Shown: positions 8,349 through 15,823 of the stretch, in pieces
How the letters are laid out: each line of letters begins with the position of its first letter
How positions within the stretch are numbered: position 1 is the first letter of the stretch
Source of the DNA: Streptomyces sp. SID14436
GTDB lineage: Bacteria; Actinomycetota; Actinomycetes; Streptomycetales; Streptomycetaceae
Direction: 5' to 3'
Assembly: GCF_010548465.1 (NCBI RefSeq)
Contig: NZ_JAAGMD010000264.1
Span: forward strand, 1-39,243
DNA: 39,243 bases
Made by a program: the position numbers and the translations under genes
Notes under the pieces: model-generated
The model's input: the letters and a program-made list of their open reading frames with translations, nothing else
The model's database searches: none
What the model was told of the DNA's origin: nothing

Positions 8349-8367
8349 TGCAAGCAACCCGCTTGCA
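8349..8367. promoter_or_regulatory. Palindromic operator candidate, TGCAAGC-N5-GCTTGCA
   Basis: Perfect 7-bp inverted repeat with a 5-bp spacer, located 31 bases upstream of the XRE regulator start and about 70 bases upstream of the DUF6228 start. Its symmetry and position suggest binding by the adjacent XRE dimer. That is inference. Confidence 0.6.
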
Positions 8368-8400
8368 GAAGTGTGCCGCCTCACGCACCGTGGACGGCGC

Positions 8401-8430
8401 ATGACGGCGCACGTGGTGCCGGCCTAGCCT
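8401..8430 (+). promoter_or_regulatory. Probable promoter of a leaderless transcript (gene at 8438)
   Basis: ATGACG (8401-8406), an 18-bp spacer and TAGCCT (8425-8430), then 7 nt to the ATG at 8438. No Shine-Dalgarno sequence precedes that ATG, so the transcript probably begins at or near the start codon. Confidence 0.55.
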
Positions 8431-8437
8431 TCCGGCC

Positions 8438-8881
8438 ATGACCTCCCCGGACGACAAGCCCAGCGTGAGCATCCGCTGCCAGGACAACGCTTCGGTGGGC
8501 GTGTCGCTCTGCGACCGGTTCAGTTACGACGCGGACTCCGTGCACTATGCCGTCGAGCTGCGGGCCCCGGGTCTGACCGCCCGCGTCGACGAGGTGGTCG
8601 CCGGGATCTGGGACAGCGATCTCGCCCGGTTCCTGGAGGAACTCGCCGCCGACCACCGGGGATGGGACGGCGAACGGAGCTGGCAGACCAACGACAGAGA
8701 CCTGACGGTGTCGGCCGTCTTCCGGCCCGGCGGCCACGTCGGGCTGACCTGGACCGTGCGACCCTGGCCGCGGGCCGCCGCCGGCTGGAGCGCCTCGGCG
8801 ACCACGTGGCTGGAGGCCGGCGAGCAAATGACTGCCCTCGCCGCCGACATCCGGCACTTCCTCTCCGAGGAGCACCAGTGA
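8438..8881 (+). CDS. DUF6228-like protein, unknown function
   Basis: A 147-aa soluble protein without signal peptide or membrane segment. It has alternating beta-type segments (VSIRCQDNASVGVSLCDRFS; DLTVSAVFRPGGHVGLTWTVRPW) and a helical segment (LARFLEELAADHRGWDGERSW). The conserved FLEELAADHRGWDGER-type stretch is what I associate with the DUF6228 family, whose members often lie near toxin-immunity or orphan genes; that family call is from memory. The ATG at 8438 appears leaderless. The short gap to the next gene (8967, opposite strand) contains no obvious gene. Confidence 0.65.
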   Translation: MTSPDDKPSVSIRCQDNASVGVSLCDRFSYDADSVHYAVELRAPGLTARVDEVVAGIWDSDLARFLEELAADHRGWDGERSWQTNDRDLTVSAVFRPGGHVGLTWTVRPWPRAAAGWSASATTWLEAGEQMTALAADIRHFLSEEHQ

Positions 8882-8966
8882 CACGCCAAGGCCGAGCTCA
8901 CCGCGCAGGCCGCGCACCTTGCGACCGAAGGACGGTTCCAGGCCGAGGGCGCCGCCGCGTCCCACA

Positions 8967-9551
8967 TCACGAGTGCACAGGCCGGGTCCAGAGGGTGAGG
9001 TCGCTGCTGGTGGCGACCGCCAGGGTCCGGCCGGAGGGGGAGAACCCCGCCGCGCGGAGTTCTGAGTAATCGGAGTGGAAGACGTGCCACCACGTCCCTC
9101 CCGCCGGGCCTTTGTGGGACCCGCCGTCAGCGGAGAGGATGACCCGGTCGTGGGGCCACTCGGGGCTGACGACGTCCAGGGTCCAGCCGTCCGGCGTGGT
9201 GCTGTGCAGGCCGCCGCCGAACAGCCCGGCTATGCGTACCGGGACGCCCGCGATCGGGCCGAGCCCGGGGCAGATGAGGTCCGGGCGGGCGTCGGGGGTG
9301 CTCGTTTCCGGATCGGGGTCCCGGTCGCGGGCGATCTTCTCGCCGGTGACCGCGTCGAAGAGCCCGTGGCCGTCGCTGGACACCACCATGACGAGGTCCT
9401 GTCCGCTGTCGGGATCGACGGCGAACCCCACACCGAGAAGGCCCCCGACGGGAGTCCTGCGGTCCATCACCGGCTGCCACGGTTCGGGAGCCGGCATGAC
9501 GGTGGCGGCGAGATAGCGCTCGCGCAGCTTCTGCTGGTACTCCGTGATCAA
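8967..9551 (-). CDS. Hypothetical protein with a WD40-like C-terminal strand
   Basis: About 194 aa if translation begins at the TTG at 9551, which is preceded by GAGGAG 6 nt upstream and overlaps the stop of the upstream gene (TTGA). An ATG at 9602 lies inside that gene and has no clear site. The protein is beta-rich; the end (AAGFSPSGRTLAVATSSDLT, then LW) looks like a single WD40 or beta-propeller blade, and the middle (DLVMVVSSDGHGLFDAVTGE) like another. No enzyme motif or signal peptide is visible. Translational coupling to the small upstream gene suggests they act together. Function unknown. Confidence 0.65.
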   Translation of the reverse strand: MITEYQQKLRERYLAATVMPAPEPWQPVMDRRTPVGGLLGVGFAVDPDSGQDLVMVVSSDGHGLFDAVTGEKIARDRDPDPETSTPDARPDLICPGLGPIAGVPVRIAGLFGGGLHSTTPDGWTLDVVSPEWPHDRVILSADGGSHKGPAGGTWWHVFHSDYSELRAAGFSPSGRTLAVATSSDLTLWTRPVHS

Positions 9552-9805
9552 GTCGTCTCCTCGGTGCGATCCGCGTCGAGGGTCTCTCGCGCAGCGGCCC
9601 ACGTCGACTCGAATTCCTGGCGGATGATCTCAGCAGCGCCGTCCGCTTCCTGCCATCCGCGCAGGGTGCCTTCCGCGAGGACGCCGTACTGCCGCACGTA
9701 GGCGGCCATGGCCGGGAGGTCGCCCCGGGGCGGGCCCGCTGAACGACCACCCGCGAGACGCCGGGCCTGGTCGGCGGTCGACCTGATCCTGCGGCAGCCG
9801 GTCAT
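9548..9805 (-). CDS. Small hypothetical protein coupled to the downstream gene
   Basis: 85 aa from an ATG at 9805; an internal ATG at 9709 would give about 53 aa. The conserved-looking part is the helical C-terminal half (VRQYGVLAEGTLRGWQEADG, then AEIIRQEFESTWAAARETLD). Its stop overlaps the TTG start of the next gene by 4 nt, a sign of translational coupling. No family recognised. The N-terminal 30 residues are Arg/Gly-rich and may not be translated. Confidence 0.5.
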   Translation of the reverse strand: MTGCRRIRSTADQARRLAGGRSAGPPRGDLPAMAAYVRQYGVLAEGTLRGWQEADGAAEIIRQEFESTWAAARETLDADRTEETT

Positions 9806-9877
9806 GTCCCGCTGCCCGCGGCGGCCAACTCTCTACCGTGGAGCCTGGACCACGACGTCGAGCAGCGGGGGAACGAG

Positions 9878-10726
9878 ATGCGGATCGCGGTGACCGGAGC
9901 GGCGGGCGGGCTGGGTGGGCGGGTCGTGGGGTTGCTCGCGGAACGGGGGGACGTGGACGTCGTGGCGATGACCCGGCGGAGTCTTCCCGTAGGGGCGTTC
10001 CCGGCGCGGGTCTCGGTCGCCGTGGCCGACTACGCCGATCCGCCCGCGCTGCGTGCGGCGCTGAAGGGTGTGGACACGCTGGTCCTCGTCTCCAGTGACG
10101 GGCCCGACGCGCGGATGCTGATGCACCACCGCAACCTGGTCGCCGCCGCCACGGCCGAGGGGGTCGGCCATGTCGCGGCGCTGAGCAGCGTCGACGCGGA
10201 CACGGCGTCCCCGTTCTGCTATGCCGTCGTCAACGGGCTGACCGAGGAACTGCTCCTGGCGTCCGGCGTCCCGTGCTCGTTCGCCCGGGCCTCGCTGTAC
10301 ATGGAGTTCTTCCGGGGATGGCTCGTCACGGCACGCACGACCGGGCTGCTGCGGCTCCCCGCCGGGGACGGCCGGGTCTCCCTGGTCGCGCGGGACGACG
10401 TGGCCCGGGCGCTCGCCGCGCTCGCCGTGGGGGAGCCGACCGGCCGTCACCACGACGTCAACGGGCCCGAGTCGGCGGATCTGGCCGGCATCGCCGCGGT
10501 CGCGGCGGAGGTGTGGGAGACGCCGGTCGCCTACGTGGACGTCCCGGACCGGACCTACTGCGCCGAGACGGCGGCGGACGGGCTGGATCCCTGGTGGCTG
10601 TACGCGTTCTCGTCGCTGTTCGCCTCGGTGCGCGAGCAGCGGTGGGATCTGGTGAGCGACGACGGTGCCCGGCTGACCGGGCGGTCCCCTCTCGCCCTCC
10701 GCGCATTCCTGTCGGCCGACCGGTGA
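9878..10726 (+). CDS. NmrA-like NAD(P)-binding oxidoreductase (atypical SDR)
   Basis: A 282-aa soluble protein. It starts directly with the Rossmann fingerprint VTGAAGGLGGRV (GxxGxxG) after strand 1. Basic residues at the end of strand 2 (MTRRS) favour NADP(H). LALAVGEP and VARDDVARALAAL are typical of the NmrA/quinone-oxidoreductase-2 branch of atypical short-chain dehydrogenases. The catalytic Tyr is replaced: the segment SPFCYAVVNGLTEELLLASG aligns with the active-site helix but lacks a clear YxxxK. It may be a redox sensor or a quinone reductase. A GGGGGA ribosome binding site precedes the ATG. It is convergent with the alpha/beta hydrolase at 10892; the 165-base gap is rich in GC inverted and direct repeats. 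Confidence 0.82.
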   Translation: MRIAVTGAAGGLGGRVVGLLAERGDVDVVAMTRRSLPVGAFPARVSVAVADYADPPALRAALKGVDTLVLVSSDGPDARMLMHHRNLVAAATAEGVGHVAALSSVDADTASPFCYAVVNGLTEELLLASGVPCSFARASLYMEFFRGWLVTARTTGLLRLPAGDGRVSLVARDDVARALAALAVGEPTGRHHDVNGPESADLAGIAAVAAEVWETPVAYVDVPDRTYCAETAADGLDPWWLYAFSSLFASVREQRWDLVSDDGARLTGRSPLALRAFLSADR

Positions 10727-10891
10727 GTGAGCCCGGCCACGGGTGAGCCCGGGTGAGGGAGCCGGACCCATCGGGCGCGGGGCCGGGAGCCGTCACGGCG
10801 GGCGACGTCCCGGCTCACCGGCTCACTGGCCCTCCGGCTCCCGGCTCCCGGCCCCCGGTTCACCCTCCGCCGACCGCCCCGCGGCCCCGTC

Positions 10892-11638
10892 TCACCTCAG
10901 GTGCCGGGTGAAGAACCGGGCGGCGGCGTCCGCGGCGTGCTGCGGGACGCCGGTGTGTCCGCCCATGTTGGCGTGCAGGGTCTTCTCCTCGGAGCCGAAG
11001 GCGTCGAACAGGTCCAGCAGCGCCTGCCGGTCGTTGCCCTCGTCGTCCCACTGCAGGAGGACGTGCAGCGGGATGGTGACCCGGCGGGCCTCCTCGATGA
11101 TCACGCGGGGTACGAAGCTCCCGGCGAAGAGGCCGGCCGCCACGATGCGCGGCTCGGCCACCGCGAGGCGGACGCCGACGGAGATCAGGCCCCCGGAGTA
11201 GCCGACCGGGCCGTCGATCCCGGGCAGGCCCAGGAGGGCGTCGAGGGCGGACTGCCATTCCGGGACCGCCCGGTCGACGAACGGGAGCACGAGGGCGTCG
11301 ATGACGTCGTCGCCGACCGGCTCACCCGCTCGCATCGCCCGGCCCAGGTCGGCGCGGGCCTGCTCGAGGGCGGGCCACCGGGGCCGGTCACCGCTTCCGG
11401 GCAGTTCGATGGTGGCCGTGGCGAAGCCGTCCGCGGCGGCGTGGCGGGCCCGTGCCGTGAGGCGGGGGCGCATCGCGTGCAGGCCGAGCGGGGGATGACC
11501 GAGCAGGATCAGCGGCACCGGTGCTGCCGCGGAGGCCGATGCGGGCGTCCACAGGATGCCGGGGATCCCGTCGAGGGTGAGGTCGCGTTCGAGGACGGTG
11601 TCGTCGAGGCGTCGCTCGGAGGTGAGGTGAAGGGCCAT
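10892..11638 (-). CDS. Alpha/beta hydrolase
   Basis: A 248-aa cytoplasmic protein with a dienelactone-hydrolase-like alpha/beta fold. VPLILLGHPPLG is the oxyanion-hole region, PVGYSGGLISVG holds the nucleophile elbow G-Y-S-G-G, LLDLFDAFGSEEKTLH is the likely acid region, and GGHTGVPQHAAD holds the catalytic His near the end. The substrate is unknown. The upstream 260 bases contain a perfect hairpin GGGCGA-TAGG-TCGCCC (11677-11692) in the probable leader and pyrimidine repeats at about 11818-11850. It reads away from the cot cluster's downstream end and is probably not part of it. Confidence 0.82.
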   Translation of the reverse strand: MALHLTSERRLDDTVLERDLTLDGIPGILWTPASASAAAPVPLILLGHPPLGLHAMRPRLTARARHAAADGFATATIELPGSGDRPRWPALEQARADLGRAMRAGEPVGDDVIDALVLPFVDRAVPEWQSALDALLGLPGIDGPVGYSGGLISVGVRLAVAEPRIVAAGLFAGSFVPRVIIEEARRVTIPLHVLLQWDDEGNDRQALLDLFDAFGSEEKTLHANMGGHTGVPQHAADAAARFFTRHLR

Positions 11639-11899
11639 GGTCGTGCCTTTCGGGAGTGCGCTGGAACGGCACTCCCGGGCGACCTATCGCCCGACCGTGT
11701 CCCGGGGAGGGAGTACCCACGTCGATGCGTTCACGGATACCACCTCCTCGTTCTGCAGCACGGCCTCGCCGAACCTAGCAGCGGCCGGCCCGGGCCACCA
11801 ACGGGTTTTCCCGCCCCGTTCCCTCCGTTCCCTCCGTTCCTCTCCGTCCCATACCGGGATCCTCGCAGCCGTCCTCGCCGCGGCCTTCGCTCGCTTCGC

Positions 11900-13258
11900 T
11901 CAGCGCGGTTCCGGGACCATCGTCAGCGGGCCGGCCGTCAGGCTCATGCCGGCCTGCGGTGAGAGGGTCTCGCCGGGCACGGGCCGCAGGCGCCAGTGGG
12001 AGGCGAGGGCGGCCAGGGCGAGGGTGGCCTCCGTCATCCCGAAGACGTCCCCGATGCACTTGCGGCTGCCCCCGCCGAACGGCAGGTACGAGCCCCGGGT
12101 GACGTCCTTGGCGCGCTCGGGCAGCCACCGGCCGGGGTCGAAGACCTCGGGGCGCGGGAAGAGGGCTGGAAGACGGTGGATGACGTAGGGGCTGATCAGG
12201 ATGTCCGTCCCGGCCGGCAGCCGGTGACCGGCCAGTTCGGTGGGCCGGGTGGTCATCCTGGTGAACATCCAGGCCGGCGGGTACAGGCGCAGCGCCTCGG
12301 TGAAGACCCGCTGGGTGTGGGCGAGCCTCGGCACGTCGGCGTACGTCGGGGCCCGCCCGCCCAGCACCTCGTCGACCTCGGCGTGCAGTTGCCCCTCGGC
12401 CTCGGGGTGGGCCGCCAGCAGATGCCAGGTCCAGGTCAGGGCGCTCGCGGTCGTCTCCACCCCGGCCAGCAGCAGCGTCATGACCTGGTCGTGCACCTCC
12501 CGGTCGGTCATCGCGCCGCCGTCCTCGTCGTCCCGTGCGGCCAGCAGGGCGGACAGCAGGTCGCCACGGTCCTCGCCGGAACGCCGGTAGTCGCCGATGA
12601 TGCCGTCGATGAGCCGGTGCAGCCTGCCGAGCGCGGCGTCGAACTCGCGGTTCGCGGCGAGCGGCAGCCGGGCGACCAGGCCGGTGGGGTCGAGGGCCCG
12701 GCGGAACGCGCCACGCACCATGATCGGCAGGCTCCGCTGGACCTCGGCCACGGAGTGCGGGGCCATGTCCGTCGAGAACAGCGCCCGTGCCGTCACCCGC
12801 GCGGTCAGCGCCTGCATCGCGTCACCGATGTCGAACGGCCGGCCCGGGTGCCAGGTCTCCGCGTGTGCCGCGCACTCCTCCTGCATCACCTGGGCGTAGG
12901 TCGCGATGCGGGCGGGGTGGAAGGCCGGCTGGACCATCCGCCGCTGCCGGCGGTGGTCGGCCCAGTCGGAGGTGATCAGCCCGTTGCCGAGGATGGGGCG
13001 GGCCTTCTCCTTCACCGGGCCGCCGGTGTCGTAGATCCGCGCGTTCAGCAGCACCTCCTGCACCAGCTCCGGGTGACAGGGCAGATAGGTGAGCCGGTTG
13101 CCCAGCCGCAGCTGGACCAGGTCGCCGAGCGCCGGCAGGGACGTGAGGTACTCCAGCGGGCGGCGCGCCAGGTGCAGGGCGTGGCCGGCCAGCGGGAGCC
13201 GGCCCGGCGCCCTGGCGATCCGCCACGTGCGCCGGGCCGGGTCGGACTGGGTCTTCAT
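11900..13258 (-). CDS. cotB4: Cytochrome P450 CotB4-like (cyclooctatin C-18 hydroxylase)
   Basis: A 452-aa P450 and last gene of the cot operon. Landmarks: I-helix LLLAGVETTASAL, the K-helix ExxR motif in EALRLYPPAW, the PERF-like region FDPGRWLPERAK, and the heme-binding loop PFGGGSRKCIGDV with the axial Cys about 50 residues from the end. In the published cyclooctatin pathway CotB4 performs the final hydroxylation, cyclooctat-9-ene-5,7-diol to cyclooctatin. Assignment rests on cluster order and P450 class, not alignment. The ATG at 13258 (AGGGGG about 9 nt upstream, N-terminus aligned with CotB3) is preferred over upstream ATGs inside the tandem repeat. Ferredoxin partners are not in the cluster, so general cellular ones must serve. 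Confidence 0.88.
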   Translation of the reverse strand: MKTQSDPARRTWRIARAPGRLPLAGHALHLARRPLEYLTSLPALGDLVQLRLGNRLTYLPCHPELVQEVLLNARIYDTGGPVKEKARPILGNGLITSDWADHRRQRRMVQPAFHPARIATYAQVMQEECAAHAETWHPGRPFDIGDAMQALTARVTARALFSTDMAPHSVAEVQRSLPIMVRGAFRRALDPTGLVARLPLAANREFDAALGRLHRLIDGIIGDYRRSGEDRGDLLSALLAARDDEDGGAMTDREVHDQVMTLLLAGVETTASALTWTWHLLAAHPEAEGQLHAEVDEVLGGRAPTYADVPRLAHTQRVFTEALRLYPPAWMFTRMTTRPTELAGHRLPAGTDILISPYVIHRLPALFPRPEVFDPGRWLPERAKDVTRGSYLPFGGGSRKCIGDVFGMTEATLALAALASHWRLRPVPGETLSPQAGMSLTAGPLTMVPEPR

Positions 13259-13298
13259 ACCGAATGCGCCCCCTGGGACGGTGCGGACGGAGAGTCGA

Positions 13299-13515
13299 GG
13301 CAAGGAGTGGTGGTGGGAAGGGCTGGTCGTGGCAAGGACTGGTGGTGGGAAGGGCTGGTCGTGGCAAGGAGTGGTGGTGGGAAGGGCTGGTCGTGGCAAG
13401 GACTGGTCGCGGGAAGGGCTGGTCGTGGCAAGGACTGGTCGCGGGAAGGGCTGGTCGTGGGAAGGGCTGGTGGTGAGAAAGGAGTGGTGGCGAGAAGGAG
13501 TGGTAGCGGGAAGGA
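13299..13515. repeat. 16-bp tandem repeat between cotB3 and cotB4
   Basis: About 13 head-to-tail 16-bp units fill most of the gap between the two P450 genes. On the plus strand they alternate between GGSAAGGRSTGGTGGT-type and GGGAAGGGCTGGTCGT-type units, so the higher-order period is 32 bp; the last copies near 13475-13510 are degenerate. In the mRNA sense the array is C-rich. Because 16 is not a multiple of 3, open frames through it are incidental. It may be an mRNA spacer or a replication-slippage product. Confidence 0.92.
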
Positions 13516-13533
13516 CGACAGGTCGGGAGCGGG

Positions 13534-14895
13534 TCAGCGGCGTTCGAGGGTCATGGGCAGGGGGCCCGACTCCAGGGTGGCCTTGGGTTCGGGACGCAGG
13601 CGGCTGCCGGGGACCGGGCGCAGGCGCCAGCGTGCGGCCACGGTCGCGACGATCAGGGCGGTCTCGGTGAGCGCGAGGACGTCACCGATGCACTTGTGGC
13701 TGCCCGCGCCGAACGGCAGCAGCGCTCCCCTCGGGACCCGGGCGGCCCGCTCGTCCGCCCAGCGGTCCGGGTCGAACGTCCCGGGGTCCGGGAAGAGTTC
13801 GGGATTGTGGTGCAGGGCGTAGGCGCTGTAGAGAATCATCGTGCGGGCGGGGAGGGTGCGGCCGCCGAGTTCGGTGTCCTCGGCCGTGACCCGCATCGCC
13901 ATCCACGACGGCGGATACAGCCGCAGCGCCTCGGTGATCACGTTGCGGGTGTACGGCAGCGACGGCAGGTCGTCGTGGACCGGTGTGCGGCCCTGCAGGA
14001 CGCCGTCCACCTCGGCGTGCACCCGCTGCTCCACCTCGGGCAGCGAGCCCAGCAGATGGAAGACGAACGCCAGGGTGGATGCGGTGGTCTCGCTGCCGGC
14101 GACCAGGAAGGTCACCACCTGGTCCAGGATCTGGGCGTCGTCCAGCCTCTCCCCGGTCTCGGGGTGCTCGGCCCTCAGCAGGGTGGACAGCAGGTCGCCG
14201 TGGTCGGCACCGGACCGGCGCCGCTCGGCGATCATGTCCGCGACGATCTGCCGCAACCGGTCGTTGGCGTGGTCGTAGGCGCGTTTCCCCGGCGTGGGCA
14301 GCCTCTCCAGGACGCCCAGGGGCGCGATGGTCCGGCGGTAGATGCCCTGCGAGACCGTCCGCAGGCACTGCCGGGCCTCCTCGATGGTGTCGTGGTCGAG
14401 CCCGGTGGAGAACAGGGTGCGGGCGGCGACCCGCATCAGCAGGGCGTGCATGGCGTCGCCGATGTCCCGGGTCTCGCCGGGCCGCCAGCCGTCGGTGACG
14501 GTACGGGTGTCGGCGGCCACCGCGGTCGTGTAGGCGGCGATCCTGCTGGTGTGGAAGGCGGGCTGGATCAGGCGCCGTTGGAAGCGGTGCTCCTCTCCGC
14601 GGGACACCGACAGGCTGTTGCCGAGCAACTGGCGCGCCTTGTCGAAGACACCGCCCTTGTCGAACACGCGCGGGTTGAGCAGCACGTGCCGGACCAGTTC
14701 CGGGTGGGCGGCGAGGTAGGCGCGGGCGGGGCCGAGCCGGATCTCGACGAGGTCGCCGTGGGCGGGCAGCGAGGCGAGGAACGGCAACGGGCGGCGCCAC
14801 AGCGCGGGGACGTGCCCGAGCAGCGGCACCGCGCCGGGCGCGGTGCCGATCCGCCACGACCGTTCCACCGCCGGTGATCTGCGGCTGGCGGGCAT
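13534..14895 (-). CDS. cotB3: Cytochrome P450 CotB3-like (cyclooctatenol C-5 hydroxylase)
   Basis: A 453-aa P450. I-helix FLVAGSETTASTLAF, ExxR in EALRLYPPSW, FDPDRWADERAAR and heme loop PFGAGSHKCIGDVLA are all intact. In the known pathway CotB3 hydroxylates cyclooctat-9-en-7-ol at C-5. It starts 10 nt after the cotB2 stop and belongs to the same transcript. It is clearly paralogous to the next P450 (RSWRIGTAPGAVPLLGH versus RTWRIARAPGRLPLAGH), suggesting duplication within the cluster. The B3/B4 assignment follows the published gene order cotB1-B2-B3-B4 and could be swapped in specificity. Confidence 0.88.
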   Translation of the reverse strand: MPASRRSPAVERSWRIGTAPGAVPLLGHVPALWRRPLPFLASLPAHGDLVEIRLGPARAYLAAHPELVRHVLLNPRVFDKGGVFDKARQLLGNSLSVSRGEEHRFQRRLIQPAFHTSRIAAYTTAVAADTRTVTDGWRPGETRDIGDAMHALLMRVAARTLFSTGLDHDTIEEARQCLRTVSQGIYRRTIAPLGVLERLPTPGKRAYDHANDRLRQIVADMIAERRRSGADHGDLLSTLLRAEHPETGERLDDAQILDQVVTFLVAGSETTASTLAFVFHLLGSLPEVEQRVHAEVDGVLQGRTPVHDDLPSLPYTRNVITEALRLYPPSWMAMRVTAEDTELGGRTLPARTMILYSAYALHHNPELFPDPGTFDPDRWADERAARVPRGALLPFGAGSHKCIGDVLALTETALIVATVAARWRLRPVPGSRLRPEPKATLESGPLPMTLERR

Positions 14896-14905
14896 GCCGA
14901 CTCCC

Positions 14906-15823
14906 CTACTGGATGCGTGAGTTGACGTCGTTGACCGCGGCCTGGTAGCGCCGGTCGCGGGTGGTCCACACGAAGTTGCCCCGGATGAGGTCGAGCAGCA
15001 CGTCCCGGGTGAGCGGGTCGAACGCCCCGATGCACCGCATGTCCTCGGCCATGTCGTCGAGGCGGTCCTGGAAGAACGCCTGGAAGGCGGTCTCGTCGGA
15101 CATGTCGCACAGCCGGAAGCAGTTGGTGATCTGTCCGAGGGCCTGTTCCCGTTCGTAGGAGTAGAAGTCGTTGACGACGGCCAGCCCCCGGGTGGTCATC
15201 CGGGCGGCCAGGCCCGTCTTCGCGTGCTCGGTCAGCTCGGGGTGGCGGTAGATCGGGTACGACATCCTCATCCAGAAGTCCACCCCGACGTCGGTGACGC
15301 GGAAGCGGAAGTACTGCTCGGGTGAGGTGCCGCAGAGCACCCGCTTCAGCTCCGAGTCGCGGAACATGTGGTCACTGGTCACGAAGGCGCGGGCGCCCTC
15401 GTACGCGAACTCGGCGTCCTGCGGGGTGTAGTACCGCTCGCACACCTCACGCAGCCTGGGCAGGAAGGCGTCGAAGTCGTGCAGGGCCGGGTCCATGTCG
15501 TCCCACACGAAGGTCACGCAGTTGAGCACGCAGACCGCTTTGAACGCCTCCATGTCCTTGATGTGGCGGGCGCTCTGCGACCAGCGCACGACGTCCATGT
15601 ACGAGATCCAGCGCTTGTCCGAGACGCTCTTGCCGAGCGGGGCGACGGCCCGGTTGCAGGCGTCGATGACCTCGCGCAGTTCCGCGTCCGTCAGCTCCAC
15701 CTTGCGGGCCTCGTGGCCGACGAACCGGTCGAAGAGGGCGGCGAACCGGTCCGTGCACTCCTGCCATCGGCCGGTCGTCCCCGCCGGGGCGGGTGCGGTG
15801 AGTGTGGTCGGTTCCATGGTCAT
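14906..15823 (-). CDS. cotB2: Cyclooctat-9-en-7-ol synthase, class I diterpene cyclase
   Basis: A 305-aa class I terpene synthase very close to CotB2 of the cyclooctatin producer as I recall it. The metal motif is D108-D-M-D111 in FVWDDMDPALHDF, and the NSE triad is N218-D-F-Y-S222-Y-E-R-E226. With an offset of two, the residues known to steer CotB2 chemistry are present (N101, F105, F147, W184 for N103, F107, F149, W186). It should ionise GGPP and form the 5-8-5 fusicoccane-like skeleton of cyclooctat-9-en-7-ol. ATG 15823 is chosen because AGGAGG lies 5 nt upstream. It overlaps the cotB1 stop by 4 nt (ATGA), coupling substrate supply to cyclisation. Confidence 0.95.
   Translation of the reverse strand: MTMEPTTLTAPAPAGTTGRWQECTDRFAALFDRFVGHEARKVELTDAELREVIDACNRAVAPLGKSVSDKRWISYMDVVRWSQSARHIKDMEAFKAVCVLNCVTFVWDDMDPALHDFDAFLPRLREVCERYYTPQDAEFAYEGARAFVTSDHMFRDSELKRVLCGTSPEQYFRFRVTDVGVDFWMRMSYPIYRHPELTEHAKTGLAARMTTRGLAVVNDFYSYEREQALGQITNCFRLCDMSDETAFQAFFQDRLDDMAEDMRCIGAFDPLTRDVLLDLIRGNFVWTTRDRRYQAAVNDVNSRIQ

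Noticed and set aside
13259..13399. N-terminal extension of cotB4 through the tandem repeat
   Set aside because: The extension is low-complexity His/Pro/Thr sequence from the repeat. Homology with CotB3 and a good ribosome binding site place the start at 13258.
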